Source: Pseudomonas sp. BGI-2 (GTDB taxonomy: Bacteria; Pseudomonadota; Gammaproteobacteria; Pseudomonadales; Pseudomonadaceae). From it: 64,000 bases of DNA. The DNA is taken from contig NZ_SISB01000010.1 in NCBI RefSeq assembly GCF_004310295.1, positions 80,140 through 144,139 on the forward strand. Direction: 5' to 3'. The notes below the pieces were generated by a model, which was not told where the DNA came from, ran no database searches, and worked only from the letters and a program-made list of their open reading frames with translations. The translations under genes and the position numbers were made by a program. Positions 18,001 to 30,737 of the stretch are shown here, piece after piece; within the stretch, counting starts at the first letter, position 1, and every line of letters starts with the position of its first letter.

Positions 18001-21000
18001 AGCGCATCAGGATCTGCCCTTCGAACAATTGCTGGAAGCGTTCCCGCAGGCTCGCGAGCAAGGCCTGTTCCAGGTGATGTTCAACCACCAGCAACGGGAT
18101 TTGAGCGCACTGCGCCGTCTGCCTGGATTGCTCGCCGAAGAACTGCCGTGGCACAGCCGCGAAGCCAAGTTCGACCTGCAACTGCACAGCGAAGAAGACC
18201 AGAAAGGTCGCCTGAGCCTGTCCTTCGACTATGCCAGCGAAAGGTTCGACGCGACGACCATCGAGCGTCTTGCCGAGCACTTCAGCAACCTGCTGCGGGC
18301 CATTTGCGTACAGCCGTCAACCGCCATCGGCGACCTGCAACTGCTGACCCCAGACGAAAACGGCCAACACACTTCCTGGAGCGCCGCACCCTGCACACCG
18401 GCCAGCCAATGGCTGCCGGAGCTGCTCAACGAACAAGCGCGCCTGACCCCGGAACGCACCGCGCTGAAGTGGGACGGCGGCAGCCTCGATTTCGCTGAAC
18501 TGCACACCCAGGCCAACCGCCTGGCCCATTACCTGCGCGACAAAGGCGTCGGTCCGGACGTTTGCGTGGCCATCGCCGCGGAGCGTTCGCCGCAGTTGCT
18601 GATCGGCCTGCTGGCGATCATCAAGGCCGGTGGCGCCTACGTGCCGCTGGACCCGGATTACCCGGCCGAGCGCCTGGCCTACATGCTCAGTGACAGCGGC
18701 GTCGAATTGCTGCTGACCCAAACCGGATTACTCGAACGCTTGCCGGCCACCGACGGCGTCAGCGTGATCGCCATGGACGCCTTGCATCTGGAGAACTGGC
18801 CAAGCCAGGCACCGGGCCTGCACCTGCACGGCGACAACCTGGCCTACGTGATTTACACCTCGGGTTCGACCGGTCAACCGAAAGGCGTCGGCATCACCCA
18901 TGCGGCGCTGGCCGAGCGGCTGGAATGGATGCAGAACACCTACGGTTTGAACGACACCGACGTGCTGATGCAAAAAGCCCCGATCAGTTTCGACGTGTCG
19001 GTGTGGGAGTGCTTCTGGCCGCTGATCACTGGCGCACGCTTGCTGATCGCCGGCCCCGGCGAGCATCGCGATCCGCATCGCATCGCGCAGTTGGTCCAGC
19101 AATACGGCGTGACCACGCTGCACTTCGTACCGCCGCTGCTTTCATTGTTCATTGATGAGCCGCTGACAGCCGAATGCACCAGCCTGCGCCGGGTCTTCTC
19201 CGGTGGCGAAGCCTTGCCCGCCGAACTGCGCAACCGCGTGCTGGAACACCTGCCAGCCGTACAACTGCACAACCGCTACGGCCCGACCGAAACCGCAATC
19301 AACGTCACCCATTGGCACTGCACCGCCGCCGATGGCGAGCGCTCACCGATTGGCCGTCCGTTGGGCAACGTGGTGTGTCGCGTGCTCGACAGCGACCTCA
19401 ACCCGGTGCCGGCCGGTGTGCCGGGTGAACTGTGCATCAGCGGTATTGGCCTGGCTCGGGGTTACCTCGGTCGTCCGTCCCTGACTGCCGAACGCTTTGT
19501 CGTCGATCCACTGGGCGAGCAGGGCGCGCGTCTGTACCGCACCGGCGACCGTGCACGCTGGACCGCTGACGGCGTGATCGAATACCTCGGTCGCCTCGAT
19601 CAGCAGGTCAAACTGCGCGGCTTTCGCGTTGAACCGGAAGAAATCGAAGCCCGTTTGCTGACCCAGAATGGCGTCGCCCAAGCCGTGGTGCTGGTGCGTG
19701 AGACATCGGCCGGTGGGCAGTTGATCGGTTACTACACCGCCACCGACTCAACCGAATCCGAAGACACGCAAACCGCACGCCTTAAAACCGCACTGGCGGC
19801 TGAGTTGCCGGAATACATGGTCCCGGCGCAGTTGATGCGTCTGGACGAAATGCCCCTGAGTCCGAGTGGCAAACTCGACCGTCGCGCCTTGCCCGAACCA
19901 CAGTGGCAAGTGCGCGAACACGTCGAACCAATCACTGCACTGGAGCAACAAATCGCCGGCATCTGGCGTGAAGTGCTAGGCCAAAAACAGATCGGCTTGC
20001 GCGACGATTTCTTCGCCCTCGGCGGTCATTCGTTGTTGGCCACGCAAATCATCTCCCGTACCCGTCAGGCCTGCGACGTCGAGTTGCCGCTGCGAGCGCT
20101 GTTCGAAAACAGCGAACTGGGGGCGTTCGCCGAACAGGTGCAATTGATCCAGGCCAGCGGCAACACCAACCAGCAACCGCCGATAGAAAAAGTCGACCGT
20201 AGCCAACCGGTGCCGCTGTCCTATTCCCAGCAGCGCATGTGGTTCCTCTGGCAGATGGAGCCGGACAGCCCGGCCTACAACGTCGGCGGCATGGCGCGGC
20301 TGCGCGGTGTGCTGGATGTCGGGCGTTTCGAAGCGGCGCTGCAAGCGCTGATCATGCGTCACGAAACCCTGCGCACCACGTTCCCGAGCATCGACGGTGT
20401 GGCCCAGCAACGGGTGCATGCGCAAACCGGCATGCGCATGGACTGGAAAGATTTCTCGGCGCTGGACGCCGACAGTCGTGAACAGTGCGTGCAACAACTG
20501 GCTGACGACGAGGCGCATAAACCGTTCGATCTGGAAACCGGTCCGCTGCTGCGCGCCTGCCTGGTCAAGACCGCCACGCACGAACACTACCTGGTGCTGA
20601 CCCTGCACCACATCGTCACCGAAGGCTGGGCGATGGACATTTTCGCCCGTGAATTGAGCGCGCTTTACGAAGCGTTCGTCGATGACCGCGAATCGCCGTT
20701 GGCACCGCTGCCGGTGCAGTACCTGGATTACAGCGTCTGGCAGCGTCAGTGGCTGGAGTCCGGCGAGCGTCAACGCCAGCTCGACTACTGGACCGCACAA
20801 CTGGGTCGCGAACATCCGCTGCTGGAATTGCCTGCCGATCGTCCGCGTCCGCCGGTGCAAAGCCATCAGGGCGAACTGTTCCGTTTCGACCTGAGCGATG
20901 ACCTCGCCGCACGGGTCCGCGCCTTCAATGCGCAAAACGGTCTGACCCTGTTCATGACCATGACCGCTGCGCTAGCCGTGCTGCTTTACCGCTACAGCGG

Positions 21001-24000
21001 CCAGACCGACCTGCGCATCGGTGCGCCGGTGGCCAACCGGATTCGCCCGGAAAGCGAAGGGCTGATCGGTGCGTTTCTCAACACCCAGGTGTTGCGTTGC
21101 CAGCTCCACGGGCAGATGTCCGTCGGCGAGTTGTTCGAGCAGGTGCGCTACACCGTGATCGAAGGCCAGTCCCATCAAGACCTGCCGTTCGATCATCTGG
21201 TGGAGGCGTTGCAGCCACCGCGCAGCGCCGCTTACAACCCGCTGTTCCAGGTGATGTGCAACGTGCAGCGCTGGGAATTCCAGCAGAGCCGCACCCTGGC
21301 CGGCATGACCGTCGAGTACCTGGCCAACGATGCCCGCGCGACCAAGTTCGACCTCAACCTGGAAGTCACCGACCTCGATCACCGACTGGGTTGCTGCCTG
21401 ACTTACAGCACCGATTTGTTCGATGAGCCACGCATTGCGCGCATGGCCGGGCACTGGCGCAATCTGCTGGAAGCGCTGCTGAGCGATCCGCAACAGCGCC
21501 TCAGCGAACTGCCGTTGCTGGAAGCCACGGAACAGCAAACGCTGCTGGACAGCCTTGGCGTCGAGCCGGGCGAGCATCGCCTCGACCAGTGCATTCATCA
21601 CCTGTTCAGCGAGCAGGCACTGGTCCGCAAGGAGGCTCCGGCGTTGACGTTTGCGGGTCAAACCCTGAGCTACGCCGAACTCGACAGCCGCGCCAATCGC
21701 CTGGCCTGGATGCTCCGTGAGCGCGGCGTTGGCCCGCAGGTTCGCGTCGGCCTGGCGCTTGAGCGTTCGCTGGAAATGGTCATCGGCCTGTTGGCGATCC
21801 TCAAGGCCGGCGGCGCCTATGTGCCGCTGGACCCGGAGTACCCGCTGGATCGTCTGCATTACATGATCGAAGACAGCGGCATCGGTCTGCTGCTCAGCGA
21901 TGCGGCCATGTTTGACGCGCTCGGCGATTTGCCGGCAACCGTCGCTCGCTGGTGCCTCGAAGAGGACGCCGCCGCACTGGCGAATTACCCGGCCACCGAA
22001 CTGCCATTTATCAGCCTGCCGCAGCATCAGGCGTACCTGATTTACACCTCGGGCTCAACCGGCAAGCCGAAAGGCGTGGTGGTGTCCCACGGCGAAATCG
22101 CCATGCATTGCCGCGCCGTGATCGAGCGTTTCGGCATGCGCCCGGACGATTGCGAATTGCATTTCTACTCAATCAACTTCGACGCCGCGACCGAGCGTTT
22201 GCTGGTGCCGTTGTTGAGTGGTGCCCAGGTTGTTCTGCGCGCCCAGGGTCAGTGGGACGCGGAAGAAATCTGCGGCCTGATCCGTCGCCACCCCATCAAC
22301 ATCCTTGGCTTCACCCCAAGCTACGGCAGCCAATTGGCGCAGTGGTTGGTGACCCAGGGCGAAACCCTGCCGGTGCGCATGTGCATCACGGGTGGCGAAG
22401 CTCTGACCGGCGAACACCTGGCGCGAATTCGCGCGGCGTTCAAACCGAGCCTGTTTTTCAACGCCTATGGCCCGACCGAAACCGTGGTCATGCCGCTGGC
22501 GAGCCTGGCACCTGAGCAACTGGAAGAAGGCTTGGGCAGCGTGCCGATCGGCAGCGTGATCGGCGCGAGGGTGGCGTACATTCTCGACGCTGACCTGGCC
22601 TTGGTGCCGCAAGGCGCGACCGGCGAGTTGTACGTCGGCGGTGCCGGCCTGGCGCAGGGTTATCACCAGCGTCCGGGCATGACCGCCGAGCGGTTTGTGG
22701 CGGATCCGTTCGCAGCCAATGGCGGGCGTCTGTACCGCACGGGCGACCTTGTGCGCCAGCGTGCCGATGGTCTGGTGGAGTACCTCGGGCGCATCGACCA
22801 TCAAGTGAAGATTCGCGGCTTCCGCATCGAACTCGGTGAAATCGAAACCCGCCTGCTGGAGCATGAGTCGATCCGCGAAGCCGTGGTGCTGGCCCTCGAC
22901 GCACCGAGCGGCAAACAACTGGTCGGCTATCTGGTGACCGACGTCGCCGAGCAGGACGAGACGCAACAAGCGGCGCTGCGCGAAGCGCTGAAGACTCACC
23001 TCAAATCGCAGTTGCCGGATTACATGGTGCCGACGCACCTGATCCTGCTGGCCAGCATGCCGCTGACCGCCAACGGCAAACTCGACCGCCGCGCGTTGCC
23101 GGCACCGGACCCGGAACTGAACCGTCAGCACTACGTGGCGCCGAGCAACGAGCTGGAACTGACCTTGGCCGGCATCTGGTGCGAAGTGTTGAACGTTGAG
23201 CAAGTGGGCCTCAACGACAACTTCTTCGAACTGGGCGGCGATTCGATCCTGTCGATCCAGGTGGTCAGCCGTGCGCGGCAGCAGGGCATTCATTTCAGTC
23301 CGCGTGACCTGTTCCAGCACCAGACCGTGCAGACCCTGGCTGCCGTGGCGACCCGCACGGAGCAGGTCGCTGCCGAGCAGGGCTTACTCGCCGGCGAATC
23401 GCGTCTGACGCCGATTCAGCACTGGTTCTTCGACACCGACATTCCCCAGCGTCAGCACTGGAACCAGGCGTTGATGCTGGAACCGACCGTCGTGCTGGAA
23501 CCCCATCGCCTAGAGCAAGCGCTGCTGGCGGTGATCGAACAGCACGATGCGTTGCGTCTGCGCTTCACCCAAACCGACGCGCAATGGCACGCCGAGCATC
23601 AAGCGATTTCCGACGTGCCGGTGCTGTGGCAAGTGCGGGTCTCGTCCATGGACAAATGCACCGCACTGTTTGCCGATGCCCAACGCAGCCTCGACCTCGA
23701 ACACGGGCCGGTGATGCGCGTGCTGCTGGTCGATGGTCCCAAAGGCCAACAACGGTTGTTCATCGCCATTCACCACCTGGTGGTGGACGGCGTTTCGTGG
23801 CGTGTTTTGCTGGACGATCTGCAAACCGTTTACCGTCAACTGGACGCCCAGCAGTCGGTCAAACTGCCGGCGAAAACCAGTGCGTTCAAGGATTGGGCCG
23901 CACGCTTGCAGGCCTATGCCGGTAGCGAATCCCTGCGTGAAGAACTGAGCTGGTGGCAGTCGCAACTGGCCGGGCCGAGCGTTGAGTTGCCGTGTGATCG

Positions 24001-27000
24001 TCCGCAAGGTGGCCAGCAGAATCGTCATGCACAAACCGTCAGCGTGCGGTTGGATGCCGAGCGTACCCGCCAGTTGCTGCAACAGGCCCCGAGCGCCTAT
24101 CGCACCCAGGTCAACGATCTGCTGCTGACCGCGTTGGCTCGGGTGCTGTGCAACTGGAGCGGACAGGAATCGGCGTTGATTCAACTCGAAGGCCATGGCC
24201 GCGAAACCCTGTTCGACGAGATCGACCTGACCCGCACCGTCGGCTGGTTCACCAGCGCTTATCCGCTGCGGTTGGTTCCAACGACGGAGCAGGGCGCTTC
24301 GATCAAGGCGATCAAGGAACAACTGCGCGCCGTGCCGCACAAAGGTCTGGGTTATGGCGTGCTGCGTTATCTGGCTGATGACCTGAGTCGTCAGACCCTG
24401 GCCGCGTTGCCGGTGGCGCCGATCACCTTCAACTACCTCGGTCAATTCGACCAGAGCTTCGGCGCGGACGCGTTGTTCCGTCCACTGGACGAGCCCGTCG
24501 GCGCGGCCCACGATCCGCACGCGCCGCTGCCCAATGAGCTGAGCGTCGACAGCCAGGTTTATGGCGGTGAACTGGTGCTGCGCTGGACGTTCAGCGCCGA
24601 ACGCCACGATCCGCAAGCCATCACCGACCTGGCGAACGCTTTCCTGGGCGAACTGCAAAGCCTGATCGAGCATTGCTTGCAGGACGATGCCGGCGGCCTG
24701 ACGCCGTCCGACTTCCCGCTGGCCAAACTGACTCAGCCACAGCTTGACGCGCTGCCGATTCCGCCCGCGGTCATCGAAGACGTCTACCCGCTGACCCCGA
24801 TGCAGGAAGGCATGCTGCTGCACACCTTGCTGGAACCGGGCACCGGCCTCTACTACATGCAGGATCGCTACCGCATCAACAGCGAACTCGATCCGCAGCG
24901 TTTCGCCCAGGCCTGGCAAGCGGTGATCGCCCGCCACGAAGCCCTGCGCGCATCGTTCTGCTGGAACGTCGGCGAAGACATGCTGCAAGTGATCCACAAA
25001 CCCGGCAGCACGCCGATTGAAGTCCTCGACTGGACCGCGATTGCCGAAGCTGAGCAGGAGCCAAAACTGCAAGCACTGCTCAAAAGCGAGCGCGAAGCCG
25101 GGTTCGATCTGCTCAATCAGGCACCGTTCCACCTGCGCCTGATCAAGGTCGGCGCGGCGCGTTACTGGTTTATGATGAGCAACCACCACATCCTCATCGA
25201 TGCCTGGTGCCGCTCGCTGTTGATGAACGATTTCTTCGAAATCTATACCGCCCTCGGCGAAGGTCGAGAGGCACAACTGGCCGTACCGCCGCGTTATCGC
25301 GACTACATCGGCTGGCTGCAACGCCAGAGCCTGGCTGAGGCGCGGCAGTGGTGGAAATCCAACCTGCAAGGTTTCGAGCGGACCACGCCGATCCCGAGCG
25401 ACCGACCGTTCCTGCGCGAACATGCCGGTGAAAGCGGCGGCATGGTCGTCGGTGACCGCTACACCCGCCTCGATGCCCGTGACGGTGAGCAACTGCGCGA
25501 ACTGGCGCAGGCGCATCAACTGACCATCAACACCTTCGCCCAAGCGGCGTGGGCCTTGGTGCTGCGGCGTTTGAGCGGTGATCGTGATGTGCTGTTCGGC
25601 GTCACGGTGGCCGGGCGTCCGGTGGAAATGCCGGAAATGCAGCGCACCGTCGGGCTGTTCATCAACAGCATTGCGCTGCGGGTGAAAATGCCCGAAGACG
25701 ATCAACGTTGCAGCGTGCGCCAGTGGCTGAGCGGTTTGCTCGACAGCAACATGCAACTGCGCGAGTACGAATACCTGCCGCTGGTGAGCATCCAGGAAAA
25801 CAGCGAACTACCTAAAGGCCAGCCGCTGTTCGACAGCCTGTTTGTGTTCGAAAACGCACCGGTGGAAATCTCCGTGCTGGACCGTGCGCAAAGCCTCAAC
25901 GCGACCTCGGATTCGGGCCGTACCCACACCAACTTCCCGCTGACGGCGGTCTGCTATCCGGGCGATGACCTGGGGTTGCACCTGTCTTACGACCAGCGTT
26001 ATTTCGATGAATCGACCGTCGAGCGCATGCTCGGTGAGTTCAAGCGGTTGCTGCTGGCGCTGGTCGACGGTTTCCATGGCGACATGGCCGATCTGCCGCT
26101 GCTGGGCGCCGAAGAACAGGATTTCCTGATCCATGGCTGCAACCAGAGCGAGCACGATTACCCGCTGGAGCAAAGTTATGCCGCGTTGTTCGAAGCGCAG
26201 GTCGCTCAGCATCCGCAGCGCATTGCCGCCAGTTGCCAGGACCAGCAACACAGTTACGTTGAGCTGAACCAGCGCAGCAACCGTCTCGGTCATGCGTTGA
26301 TCGCGGCCGGGGTCGGGCTGGATCAACCGGTGGCGTTGTTGGCTGAACGTAACCTCGATTTGCTCGGCATGATCATCGGCAGCTTTAAGGCGGGGGCGGG
26401 TTATCTGCCGCTGGATCCGGGGCTGCCGAGTCAGCGCCTGAGCCGGATCATCGACCTGAGCCGCACACCGTTGCTGGTCTGCACGCAGGCCTGCCGCGAG
26501 CAAGCCATCGCACTGCTGGAAGAGTTCAGTTGCGCCATTCGGCCGAAGTTGCTGGTCTGGGAAGAGGTGCAGGCGAGCGATGTCTCGGTGGCGAATCCGG
26601 GTATTTACAGTGGCCCGGACAACCTCGCTTACGTGATCTACACCTCGGGTTCCACCGGTTTGCCGAAAGGCGTGATGGTCGAGCAGCGCGGCATGCTCAA
26701 CAACCAATTGAGCAAAGCGCCGTACTTGAATTTGAGCGATGCCGACGTGATCGCCCAGACGGCTTCGCAAAGCTTCGACATTTCGGTCTGGCAGTTCCTC
26801 GCCGCGCCGCTGTTCGGGGCGCGGGTGGACATCGTGCCGAACACCATCGCCCATGATCCGCAAGGGTTGCTGGCGCACGTGTCGACCCAAGGCATTACCG
26901 TGCTGGAAAGCGTGCCGTCGCTGATTCAGGGCATGCTCGCCCATGAACGCATGAGCCTCGACGGCCTGCGCTGGATGTTGCCGACCGGCGAAGCAATGCC

Positions 27001-28018
27001 GCCGGAGCTGGCGCATCAGTGGCTGCTGCGTTATCCGGATATCGGGCTGGTGAACGCTTATGGTCCGGCGGAATGCTCGGACGATGTGGCGTTCTTCCGC
27101 GTTGACATGGCCTCGACCCGTGGCAGCTACCTGCCGATCGGTACGCCAACCGACAACAACCGTTTGTACCTGCTCGATGGCGCGCTGGAATTGGTGCCGT
27201 TGGGTGCGGTGGGCGAGTTGTGTGTCGCCGGCACCGGGGTCGGGCGCGGTTATGTCAGCGATCCTTTGCGCACCGCTCAGGTGTTTGTACCGAACCCGTT
27301 CGGCGCGCCGGGGGATCGTCTGTATCGCACCGGCGACCTGGCCCGTCGACGCAGTGACGGTGTGCTGGAATACGTCGGGCGTATCGACCATCAAGTGAAG
27401 ATCCGCGGTTACCGCATCGAACTGGGTGAAATCGAAGCGCGTCTGCATGAGCAACCGCAAGTGCGTGAAGCGGCGGTCGGCGTGCAAGAAGGCGTGAACG
27501 GCAAGCATCTGGTTGGCTATCTGGTGGCGGCTGACTCGGCGCTGAACCCGTCCGAATGCCTGGAGCGCATCAAGCAACGCCTGCGCGCCGAACTGCCGGA
27601 ATACATGGTGCCACTGCATTGGTTGTGGCTGGACCGGATGCCGCTCAATGCCAACGGCAAACTCGATCGCAAGGCGCTGCCGGCGCTGGAGATCGGGCGG
27701 TTGCAAAGCCAGGACTATCAGGCGCCGCGCAATGAGCTGGAGCAGACGTTGGCGGATATCTGGGCTGAGGTGCTGAAAGTCGAACAGGTGGGCGTGCGCG
27801 ACAACTTCTTCGAGCTGGGCGGGCATTCGTTGCTGGCAACGCAAATCGCTTCGCGGGTGCAAAAAGCCCTGCAGCGCGATGTGCCGTTGCGGGCGATGTT
27901 CGAGTGCAGCACGGTGGCGGAGTTGGCTGAGTACATCGACGGGTTGGCGGCGAGTGACATCACCGAGGAGAAGGTGGATCGCCTGAATGACCTGATGGCG
28001 GAGTTGGAGGGGCTGTAA
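15035..28018 (+). CDS. pvdL: Pyoverdine chromophore NRPS PvdL
   Basis: A 4327-residue synthetase; PvdL of P. aeruginosa is about 4340. Domain order: fatty acyl-AMP ligase (1-580), carrier protein (Ser611), C1 (HHIIADG at 802), A1, carrier (Ser1666), C2 (HHIVTEG at 1858), A2, carrier (Ser2737), epimerase (HHLVVDG at 2913, then EGHGRE), C3 (HHILIDA at 3384), A3 and a final carrier (Ser4265). There is no thioesterase, as the chain passes to the next synthetase. Specificity-pocket residues read approximately D-V-W-H-F-G-R-I-N (Glu-like), D-A-E-G-I-G-A-V-M (module with epimerase, so D-Tyr) and D-I-W-E-L-T-A-D-D (Dab). This gives the acylated Glu-D-Tyr-Dab chromophore precursor. The ATG at 15035 has AGGAAA upstream. 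The frame opens earlier, at 14897, but that lies inside the promoter. Confidence 0.97.
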   Translation: MTDAFELPSNLVQALQRRAALTPDRVALRFLAETPDQAVVLSYRDLDLRARTIAGALQAEAEFGDRAVLLFPSGPDYVAAFFGCLYAGVIAVPAYPPESAKRHHQERLLSIISDAEPRLLLTSAGLRDALQQIEGAPPLLCVDTLDGALADSWIEPNLADDHIAFLQYTSGSTALPKGVQVSHGNLVANELLIRHGFGIDLNPDDVIVSWLPLYHDMGLIGGLLQPIFSGVPCVLMSPAYFLGRPLRWLEAISEYGGTISGGPDFAYRLCSERVSESALERLDLSGWRVAYSGSEPIRLDTLDRFGEKFAACGFTTDSFMASYGLAEATLFVAGTPRGQGIGNLRVDDQALAQNRAEAGVGSAIMSCGISQPDHAVLIVDPVALNELADNVVGEVWAAGPSIAHGYWRNPEASAKTFVQHNDRTWLRTGDLGFMRDGELFITGRLKDMLIVRGHNLYPQDIEQTVEREVEVVRKGRVAAFAVNIDGQEGIGIAAEISRSVQKILPPDALIKAIRQAVAEAYQEAPSVVVLLNPGALPKTSSGKLQRSACRNRLADGSLDSFALFPSADVQGESQTESGSELQTLIGQIWCEQLQVKQVNADDHFFLLGGNSIAATQVVARLREALGLELNLRLLFEAPTLGAFTAAVAQLQQDGGLAQGAITTLPRNEPMPQSLAQNRLWITWQLDPQSSAYNIPGALRLRGELDEDALRASFQQLIERHESLRTRFFERDGVALQQVDAASEFNLQLIDISDLPTAERETCALQIREDEARTQFDLEKGPLLWVTLVRLDDEDHQLLVTMHHIIADGWSLNVLIDEFSRLYAAASQGQTATLPALLTHYADYGSWQRQWLAQGEGERQLAYWKAQLGEEHPTLNLATDHPRSAQHIYSAARHSIKLDATLSDAIRQTAQAQESTPFMLLLAAFQSLLHRYSGQRDIRIGVPNANRPRLETQGLIGFFINTQVLRAEVDPRLPFVELLVQTRHAALGAQAHQDLPFEQLLEAFPQAREQGLFQVMFNHQQRDLSALRRLPGLLAEELPWHSREAKFDLQLHSEEDQKGRLSLSFDYASERFDATTIERLAEHFSNLLRAICVQPSTAIGDLQLLTPDENGQHTSWSAAPCTPASQWLPELLNEQARLTPERTALKWDGGSLDFAELHTQANRLAHYLRDKGVGPDVCVAIAAERSPQLLIGLLAIIKAGGAYVPLDPDYPAERLAYMLSDSGVELLLTQTGLLERLPATDGVSVIAMDALHLENWPSQAPGLHLHGDNLAYVIYTSGSTGQPKGVGITHAALAERLEWMQNTYGLNDTDVLMQKAPISFDVSVWECFWPLITGARLLIAGPGEHRDPHRIAQLVQQYGVTTLHFVPPLLSLFIDEPLTAECTSLRRVFSGGEALPAELRNRVLEHLPAVQLHNRYGPTETAINVTHWHCTAADGERSPIGRPLGNVVCRVLDSDLNPVPAGVPGELCISGIGLARGYLGRPSLTAERFVVDPLGEQGARLYRTGDRARWTADGVIEYLGRLDQQVKLRGFRVEPEEIEARLLTQNGVAQAVVLVRETSAGGQLIGYYTATDSTESEDTQTARLKTALAAELPEYMVPAQLMRLDEMPLSPSGKLDRRALPEPQWQVREHVEPITALEQQIAGIWREVLGQKQIGLRDDFFALGGHSLLATQIISRTRQACDVELPLRALFENSELGAFAEQVQLIQASGNTNQQPPIEKVDRSQPVPLSYSQQRMWFLWQMEPDSPAYNVGGMARLRGVLDVGRFEAALQALIMRHETLRTTFPSIDGVAQQRVHAQTGMRMDWKDFSALDADSREQCVQQLADDEAHKPFDLETGPLLRACLVKTATHEHYLVLTLHHIVTEGWAMDIFARELSALYEAFVDDRESPLAPLPVQYLDYSVWQRQWLESGERQRQLDYWTAQLGREHPLLELPADRPRPPVQSHQGELFRFDLSDDLAARVRAFNAQNGLTLFMTMTAALAVLLYRYSGQTDLRIGAPVANRIRPESEGLIGAFLNTQVLRCQLHGQMSVGELFEQVRYTVIEGQSHQDLPFDHLVEALQPPRSAAYNPLFQVMCNVQRWEFQQSRTLAGMTVEYLANDARATKFDLNLEVTDLDHRLGCCLTYSTDLFDEPRIARMAGHWRNLLEALLSDPQQRLSELPLLEATEQQTLLDSLGVEPGEHRLDQCIHHLFSEQALVRKEAPALTFAGQTLSYAELDSRANRLAWMLRERGVGPQVRVGLALERSLEMVIGLLAILKAGGAYVPLDPEYPLDRLHYMIEDSGIGLLLSDAAMFDALGDLPATVARWCLEEDAAALANYPATELPFISLPQHQAYLIYTSGSTGKPKGVVVSHGEIAMHCRAVIERFGMRPDDCELHFYSINFDAATERLLVPLLSGAQVVLRAQGQWDAEEICGLIRRHPINILGFTPSYGSQLAQWLVTQGETLPVRMCITGGEALTGEHLARIRAAFKPSLFFNAYGPTETVVMPLASLAPEQLEEGLGSVPIGSVIGARVAYILDADLALVPQGATGELYVGGAGLAQGYHQRPGMTAERFVADPFAANGGRLYRTGDLVRQRADGLVEYLGRIDHQVKIRGFRIELGEIETRLLEHESIREAVVLALDAPSGKQLVGYLVTDVAEQDETQQAALREALKTHLKSQLPDYMVPTHLILLASMPLTANGKLDRRALPAPDPELNRQHYVAPSNELELTLAGIWCEVLNVEQVGLNDNFFELGGDSILSIQVVSRARQQGIHFSPRDLFQHQTVQTLAAVATRTEQVAAEQGLLAGESRLTPIQHWFFDTDIPQRQHWNQALMLEPTVVLEPHRLEQALLAVIEQHDALRLRFTQTDAQWHAEHQAISDVPVLWQVRVSSMDKCTALFADAQRSLDLEHGPVMRVLLVDGPKGQQRLFIAIHHLVVDGVSWRVLLDDLQTVYRQLDAQQSVKLPAKTSAFKDWAARLQAYAGSESLREELSWWQSQLAGPSVELPCDRPQGGQQNRHAQTVSVRLDAERTRQLLQQAPSAYRTQVNDLLLTALARVLCNWSGQESALIQLEGHGRETLFDEIDLTRTVGWFTSAYPLRLVPTTEQGASIKAIKEQLRAVPHKGLGYGVLRYLADDLSRQTLAALPVAPITFNYLGQFDQSFGADALFRPLDEPVGAAHDPHAPLPNELSVDSQVYGGELVLRWTFSAERHDPQAITDLANAFLGELQSLIEHCLQDDAGGLTPSDFPLAKLTQPQLDALPIPPAVIEDVYPLTPMQEGMLLHTLLEPGTGLYYMQDRYRINSELDPQRFAQAWQAVIARHEALRASFCWNVGEDMLQVIHKPGSTPIEVLDWTAIAEAEQEPKLQALLKSEREAGFDLLNQAPFHLRLIKVGAARYWFMMSNHHILIDAWCRSLLMNDFFEIYTALGEGREAQLAVPPRYRDYIGWLQRQSLAEARQWWKSNLQGFERTTPIPSDRPFLREHAGESGGMVVGDRYTRLDARDGEQLRELAQAHQLTINTFAQAAWALVLRRLSGDRDVLFGVTVAGRPVEMPEMQRTVGLFINSIALRVKMPEDDQRCSVRQWLSGLLDSNMQLREYEYLPLVSIQENSELPKGQPLFDSLFVFENAPVEISVLDRAQSLNATSDSGRTHTNFPLTAVCYPGDDLGLHLSYDQRYFDESTVERMLGEFKRLLLALVDGFHGDMADLPLLGAEEQDFLIHGCNQSEHDYPLEQSYAALFEAQVAQHPQRIAASCQDQQHSYVELNQRSNRLGHALIAAGVGLDQPVALLAERNLDLLGMIIGSFKAGAGYLPLDPGLPSQRLSRIIDLSRTPLLVCTQACREQAIALLEEFSCAIRPKLLVWEEVQASDVSVANPGIYSGPDNLAYVIYTSGSTGLPKGVMVEQRGMLNNQLSKAPYLNLSDADVIAQTASQSFDISVWQFLAAPLFGARVDIVPNTIAHDPQGLLAHVSTQGITVLESVPSLIQGMLAHERMSLDGLRWMLPTGEAMPPELAHQWLLRYPDIGLVNAYGPAECSDDVAFFRVDMASTRGSYLPIGTPTDNNRLYLLDGALELVPLGAVGELCVAGTGVGRGYVSDPLRTAQVFVPNPFGAPGDRLYRTGDLARRRSDGVLEYVGRIDHQVKIRGYRIELGEIEARLHEQPQVREAAVGVQEGVNGKHLVGYLVAADSALNPSECLERIKQRLRAELPEYMVPLHWLWLDRMPLNANGKLDRKALPALEIGRLQSQDYQAPRNELEQTLADIWAEVLKVEQVGVRDNFFELGGHSLLATQIASRVQKALQRDVPLRAMFECSTVAELAEYIDGLAASDITEEKVDRLNDLMAELEGL

Positions 28019-28041
28019 TTCTCTAGCGTCTGCGCGGGCCC

Positions 28042-28109
28042 CTTCGCGGGCAAGCCTCGCTCCTACAGGTTTTCACGCATCCCTGTAGGAGCGAGGCTTG
28101 CCCGCGAAG
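28042..28109. repeat. REPIN (GTAGGAGCGAGGCTTGCCCG family)
   Basis: Inverted 27-bp REP copies around a short centre, 24 bp after the pvdL stop. Confidence 0.92.
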
Positions 28110-28193
28110 GGGCCGCCGCAAGTACCACAAGGTTGACTGCGGATCGCCGGCGGCACAGTCTCCCGACTCCAGTTTTCACCAAGGAGACAGTCA

Positions 28194-29006
28194 ATGCCCT
28201 TCGTAACGATTGACGGACAAGCCCTTCACTACATCGATCAAGGCACCGGCCCGGCAGTGCTGCTGGCTGGCAGCTACCTGTGGGACCAGGCCATGTGGGC
28301 GCCGCAGATTGCTGCGTTGTCGCAACACCACCGAGTTATTGCCCTGGACCTGTGGGGTCACGGTGAATCCGGGCCACTTCCCGAAGGCACGCAATCGCTG
28401 GATGACATCGCCCGTCAGGTCTTGGCGCTGCTCGATCATCTGGACGTTGATCGTGTCACGCTGGTCGGTCTGTCGGTGGGTGGCATGTGGGGCGGGCGAC
28501 TGGCGCTGGCCGCGCCACAGCGGATCAACGGCCTGGTGCTGATGGACACCTACGTCGGCGTCGAGCCGGAACCGACTCGCCAATACTATTTCTCGCTGTT
28601 CAAGCAGATCGAAGACACTGGCGTGATCGCGCCGCAGCTGCTCGACATTGTGGTGCCGATTTTCTTCCGTCCGGGGGTCGATCCGCAGTTGGCGCTGTAT
28701 CAGGATTTCCGCGCCAAACTGGCTGCGTTGCCGTCCGAACGTCTGCGTCAAAGCATTGTGCCGATGGGGCGGATTACGTTTGGTCGGGATGATCTGTTGC
28801 CGCGTCTGGGCGAGCTGAATCCTGAAACGACGTTGGTGATGTGTGGCGATCAGGACAAACCGCGGCCGCCGTCGGAAACGAAGGAAATGGCTGCGTTGAT
28901 CGGTTGCTCGTACGTGCTGGTGCCGGAGGCGGGGCATATCTCCAATCTGGAGAATCCGCAGTTTGTGACCGAGGCGTTGTTGAAGTTTCTGGCTGAAAGA
29001 AATTAG
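28194..29006 (+). CDS. Alpha/beta hydrolase
   Basis: A 270-residue alpha/beta hydrolase with a clear triad: the nucleophile Ser94 in VGLSVGG, an Asp in MCGDQDKPRPP near residue 220 and a His in PEAGHISN near residue 248. The oxyanion-side motif is LDLWGHGES. Relatives include carboxylesterases and 3-oxoadipate enol-lactonase-like enzymes; the substrate is not evident. AAGGAGA lies 9 bp upstream of the ATG. It follows pvdL on the same strand, but a REPIN lies between and no PvdS box was found, so a pyoverdine role is not implied. REPINs flank it on both sides. Confidence 0.82.
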   Translation: MPFVTIDGQALHYIDQGTGPAVLLAGSYLWDQAMWAPQIAALSQHHRVIALDLWGHGESGPLPEGTQSLDDIARQVLALLDHLDVDRVTLVGLSVGGMWGGRLALAAPQRINGLVLMDTYVGVEPEPTRQYYFSLFKQIEDTGVIAPQLLDIVVPIFFRPGVDPQLALYQDFRAKLAALPSERLRQSIVPMGRITFGRDDLLPRLGELNPETTLVMCGDQDKPRPPSETKEMAALIGCSYVLVPEAGHISNLENPQFVTEALLKFLAERN

Positions 29007-29022
29007 TCGATCTTTCGGACGC

Positions 29023-29112
29023 CTTCGCGGGCAAGCCTCGCTCCTACAGGATTGTGTCGATCACAGAATCGCGAACGACACGATCCTGTAGGAGCGAGGC
29101 TTGCCCGCGAAG
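29023..29112. repeat. REPIN (GTAGGAGCGAGGCTTGCCCG family)
   Basis: Inverted REP copies around a ~36-bp centre, between the hydrolase gene and the convergent dsbG. Confidence 0.92.
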
Positions 29113-29124
29113 GGGCCGGTGAGA

Positions 29125-29895
29125 TCACTTCGGCCCTAGAATCTTCACCAACTTGTCCGGCGAAGGCGCGCCTTGCTGTTGTTGCAGCTCGCCCTTGTCA
29201 TCCATGTAGAAAATCGCTGGGGTGGCCTGCAGCTCCAGGTCTTCCATCAGTTGCATGTTTGCCGCCAGTTTCGCCTGAATCGCTGGCGGCACGTCTTTCA
29301 AGGCTTTCAGCGAGCTGCTCTTTCCTGACTTTTCGTGATCTTCCAGCGCCTTGCTCGGGTCCTTGGCGGCCAGCAGCGCGGCGGATTTGCCCGGGCTGTC
29401 TTCGCGAATGATCCCGACCATGATGTGCCGCAGCTGTACCTTGCCAGCCTTGACCCATGGCCGCGCCTGTTCCCAGAACATGTTGCAGTAAGGGCAGTTC
29501 GGATCGCTGAACAGATAGACGACGCGCGGCGCATCCTTTTTGCCGTCACCGATCCAGTTGCTGGCCTCCATCTTGCCCCAGACTTCCTTGGCCATCGGTG
29601 CATAAACCAGTTTCTGCAATGGCGCGCTGCTCAGGTCATTGCCGTCGGCGTCGTACAAATTACCGAGCAACACGTGCTTGCCGTCCGGAGTCAGGTACAG
29701 CGCCATGCCGCGGCTCTGGTATTGCGCGGCATAACCGCGCAGACCGTCGGGTGCGTCGAACTGACCGACGATTTTTGCGCCCTTGGCTTCGATCTTCTTG
29801 ATCGCCTCAGGCAATTCTTCGGCGGCCTGCACCGACGGCAGGTGCAGCAACGCTGCGCCCAGGGTCAGCGTCAGCAGGTGGCGGAGGCGGGGCAT
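29125..29895 (-). CDS. dsbG: Periplasmic thiol:disulfide isomerase DsbG
   Basis: A 256-residue protein with a signal peptide (ending SVQAAEELP), a DsbC/G-type dimerisation domain and a thioredoxin fold with active site CPYC at 134-137 (FSDPNCPYCNMFW). The cis-Pro is in LQATPAIFY. It is kept reduced by DsbD and protects or reduces cysteines in the periplasm. Its start overlaps the end of the preceding dsbE-like gene by 25 bp, so dsbD-dsbE-dsbG is one unit. The order matches P. aeruginosa PA2478-PA2476. Confidence 0.92.
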   Translation of the reverse strand: MPRLRHLLTLTLGAALLHLPSVQAAEELPEAIKKIEAKGAKIVGQFDAPDGLRGYAAQYQSRGMALYLTPDGKHVLLGNLYDADGNDLSSAPLQKLVYAPMAKEVWGKMEASNWIGDGKKDAPRVVYLFSDPNCPYCNMFWEQARPWVKAGKVQLRHIMVGIIREDSPGKSAALLAAKDPSKALEDHEKSGKSSSLKALKDVPPAIQAKLAANMQLMEDLELQATPAIFYMDDKGELQQQQGAPSPDKLVKILGPK

Positions 29896-30737
29896 GGCAG
29901 TTTCCTTGAAGAGGTGGCCGGTACGGCAGGAGAGGGTGTGTCGAAGTTTTCCAGGGCGCGGGCCAGGCTGGCGTCCGAGAGTTCGCCCAAATGGCTGCCC
30001 AGCAATCGACCGTCGGGGCTATAGAACAGCGTAGTCGGCAATGCCATGGAACCCACGGCCTGACCCAATCGGCCGCTGCCGTCGAACAGCACGTTGGTCA
30101 GGCTCAGGCCCTGGGTTTCGAGGAAGGTGCTGACGCTTTGCATGCTTTCGGCCTGATTGACGAACAGGAAGGTCAGGTCCGGACGCTGTTGCTGGGCGTT
30201 TTCCAGCACCGGCATTTCCCGGCGGCACGGCGGGCACCAGGTGGCCCAGAGATTGATGACCAACGGCCCACCCTTGTAGTCCGCCAGTTGCACGGTTTCG
30301 CCGGCGGCATTGCGCAGGGCGATTTCCGGCAGGCGCGTGCCTTGTTCGTAAATACTCAGGGAGAAGGTCGCCAGCAGCCAGAACGCCAGACCGCTGGCCA
30401 CGCCGAAGCCCAGCGGGCGGCGCAAACCCGGTCGACGCCAACCGCGAAACAGCGCGGTGAGCAACAGCACAATCACCCCGGGCCAGGCGAGAAAACCGCC
30501 ATCGCGCAGGTCGATGATCTGCCACGGATCGTTGCGATAGTGCGCCCAGTAGGCGACCACGAAACCGACCCGCGCCGCCAGCATACCCAGCAAAAACAGG
30601 CTGAACAGCGCTGATTCCGGGTTTTCGCCGCCGCGCTTGGCCACCCGCCAGCCGACAAACGTCGCCAGCGCCAGGGCACTGATCAGCAGCAAATGGTTAA
30701 GCGCGATGGCAAAGGTGCCGAGGGTAAAGGTCAGCAT
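29871..30737 (-). CDS. dsbE: Membrane-anchored TlpA/DsbE-like thioredoxin
   Basis: A 288-residue protein. The first ~130 residues hold about four membrane helices related to prolipoprotein diacylglyceryl transferase-like segments. A TlpA-type thioredoxin domain follows in the periplasm, with active site CPPC at 168-171 (NLWATWCPPCRREMP) and cis-Pro in SMALPTTLFY. It passes reducing power from DsbD to periplasmic targets. The ATG at 30737 shares one base with the dsbD stop (TAATG). It is the middle gene of the dsbDEG operon, reported to be DsbRS-controlled in P. aeruginosa. Confidence 0.88.
   Translation of the reverse strand: MLTFTLGTFAIALNHLLLISALALATFVGWRVAKRGGENPESALFSLFLLGMLAARVGFVVAYWAHYRNDPWQIIDLRDGGFLAWPGVIVLLLTALFRGWRRPGLRRPLGFGVASGLAFWLLATFSLSIYEQGTRLPEIALRNAAGETVQLADYKGGPLVINLWATWCPPCRREMPVLENAQQQRPDLTFLFVNQAESMQSVSTFLETQGLSLTNVLFDGSGRLGQAVGSMALPTTLFYSPDGRLLGSHLGELSDASLARALENFDTPSPAVPATSSRKLPCPASATC

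Noticed and set aside
23510..25756. Long minus-strand open frame inside pvdL
   Set aside because: Codon-bias shadow of the NRPS; the plus-strand domains are unbroken.
25808..27862. 684-codon minus-strand open frame inside pvdL
   Set aside because: As above; no recognisable motif.
27950..28018. Missing thioesterase at the end of pvdL as a sign of truncation
   Set aside because: PvdL normally ends in a carrier domain; the product passes to the next synthetase.
29052..29411. 119-codon plus-strand frame
   Set aside because: Starts in a REPIN and runs antisense to dsbG.
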